From positions 1,756,001 to 1,820,000 of the forward strand of contig JAJTWR010000308.1 in NCBI GenBank assembly GCA_021613335.1: 64,000 bases of DNA, in the 5' to 3' direction. Within the stretch, counting starts at the first letter, position 1, and each line of letters starts with the position of its first letter. A program made the position numbers and the translations under genes. This stretch comes from Whitmania pigra. Taxonomy: Eukaryota; Annelida; Clitellata; Hirudinida; Haemopidae. The notes beneath the pieces were generated by a model, which searched no databases, was not told the DNA's origin, and was given only the letters and a program-made list of their open reading frames with translations. Positions 63,275 through 64,000 of the stretch are shown piece after piece.

Positions 63275-63449
63275 TGTTGGACACAGGAACTTTGTCCTAC
63301 TTGCATAATTAGAGACGCGGGCTCCGAGCGCCATGTTTGTTTATGTTTCATGAACTCAACGCGATATTATTCCTTCTCAACTCGAGTCAACAATTCCTCT
63401 GTTCAACATTTATTCTTCTGATTGTCAGTGTATATACATTTACACTACA
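63275..63449 (+). repeat. 3' LTR
   Basis: Identical to the 5' LTR over all 175 bases. It is followed by the second copy of the GAAT target duplication. Confidence 0.97.
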
Positions 63450-63643
63450 GAATACAAGTAGATTATTTACAATTAAAAACAGTGGTTATACAGTGTGTAT
63501 TAACACTCCGATAGTAACTCCTGGAGATCTCGAAGGAGTTTCTATCACCAGCTGTTTACATCTTCTGCGGTTTCTCATTGGTTGATAATCAATTTTGATA
63601 TCCCGAAACTGCGATTCTTGGAAATCAAATCGATTAAAAGCCA

Positions 63644-64000
63644 ATGTTGCTAGCTTTGGTTACAGTAGCGTCCTTTTTAGGTTTTGTTGAAGCACACAAA
63701 AGCGTGCTTTTAATACTTTGTAAGTGTCGATTGTTTGACTTCACATAATCTAAAAGATGCTATGAAGCATTGCTTTTTTTAAAGCTGATGATGGAGGTTT
63801 TGAAATTGGAGCCTACAATCACTCTGTATGCATGACTCCAAATATTGATAGATTAGCAAGAAGGAGTTTGTTATTCAAAGAGGCTTTTACTTCAGTAAGC
63901 AGTTGTTCACCAAGTAGGTCAGAGTAAAACTTTATTAGATCAAGGTAATTCGAATTTTGTGTATATTACTTTGATGTTGCAGATCAGCTCTTCTCACAGG
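63644..64000 (+). CDS. SGSH: N-sulfoglucosamine sulfohydrolase (sulfamidase), first exons only
   Basis: A lysosomal sulfatase that removes N-linked sulfate from heparan sulfate. Exons: 63644-63719, 63785-63917, and a third from 63983 that runs off the window; the phases are consistent. Exon 1 encodes a signal peptide ([20 protein letters not shown]) and the start of the first strand. Exon 2 has [11 protein letters not shown], with the two metal-binding Asp residues, [20 protein letters not shown], and SSCSPS. The latter holds the Cys that becomes formylglycine in the CxPSR sulfatase signature; the Arg codon is split across intron 2. Exon 3 begins with SALLTG. Only about 75 residues are visible. 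The gene starts 194 bp after the Ty3/gypsy 3' LTR, so its promoter region is bordered by the element. Confidence 0.92.

Larger units (their letters stand above)
59137..63449 (+). mobile_element. Full-length Ty3/gypsy LTR retrotransposon
   Basis: The 4313-bp element has two 175-bp LTRs (59137-59311 and 63275-63449) that I find identical base for base, with TG...CA ends and a 4-bp target duplication GAAT (59133-59136 and 63450-63453). Between them lie a tRNA-Trp-type primer-binding site, gag, pol (protease, RT, RNase H, integrase) and a G-rich polypurine tract (about 63260-63274, GGTGGGGGAGTAT). No env is present. It is markedly more GC-rich than the host DNA around it. Pol order (integrase last) is that of Ty3/gypsy, not copia. 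Two lesions in pol make this copy non-autonomous as assembled. Confidence 0.96.

Overview
This window is nuclear DNA from an animal, most likely an invertebrate bilaterian. It is strongly AT-rich. Its genes are split by many short GT-AG introns, it carries long (ATT)n/(TAA)n microsatellites, and it holds a mixed load of metazoan transposons (pogo-like, hAT, CR1/L2-type LINEs, a tRNA-type SINE and a Ty3/gypsy element). The protein families (aminergic-type GPCR, LIM-homeodomain LHX2/9, atlastin, PP5, DHHC acyltransferase, heparan N-sulfatase) are animal ones. The sequence does not let me name the phylum; divergent LIM domains hint at a fast-evolving lineage. I see no prokaryotic features and no CRISPR array.

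Layout. 1-27 kb is mostly gene-poor: a LINE 3' relic at the left edge, one 5' exon of a class A GPCR (minus strand, about 755-1077), a pogo-like DNA transposon (2327-5243) sitting inside an (ATT)n array, a hAT relic (8773-9911), LINE relics at 15.6 and 19.7-21.6 kb, a SINE-like stretch at 18.4 kb, a MITE and minisatellites. 27-38.4 kb holds two minus-strand genes: a ZDHHC1/11-type palmitoyltransferase (27164-28583, with an apparent one-base frameshift) and a four-exon LHX2/9 (apterous-type) gene (30876-38416). 38.4-46.3 kb is upstream sequence, simple repeats and a LINE 3' end. 46.3-52.7 kb is the gene-dense part: a complete 12-exon atlastin gene (plus strand, 546 residues) converging on a complete 13-exon protein phosphatase 5 gene (minus strand, 507 residues). 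52.7-63.5 kb is a nested transposon cluster: hAT relics, two hAT copies of one family with intact 8-bp target duplications, a SINE inside the first, a MITE inside the second, and a full-length Ty3/gypsy element with identical 175-bp LTRs. The window ends inside the first exons of N-sulfoglucosamine sulfohydrolase (SGSH, plus strand from 63644).

The host genes are unrelated housekeeping and developmental genes and do not form a pathway. I found no convincing new biological system. The most informative observations concern mobile DNA: a SINE that shares its 3' tail with a local LINE, paired hAT insertions with exact target duplications, a young Ty3/gypsy element that nevertheless carries two pol lesions, and a pogo-like element with same-orientation subterminal repeats at both ends. 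Exon boundaries were deduced by hand from splice consensus, reading-frame continuity and remembered family sequence; no alignment was run.
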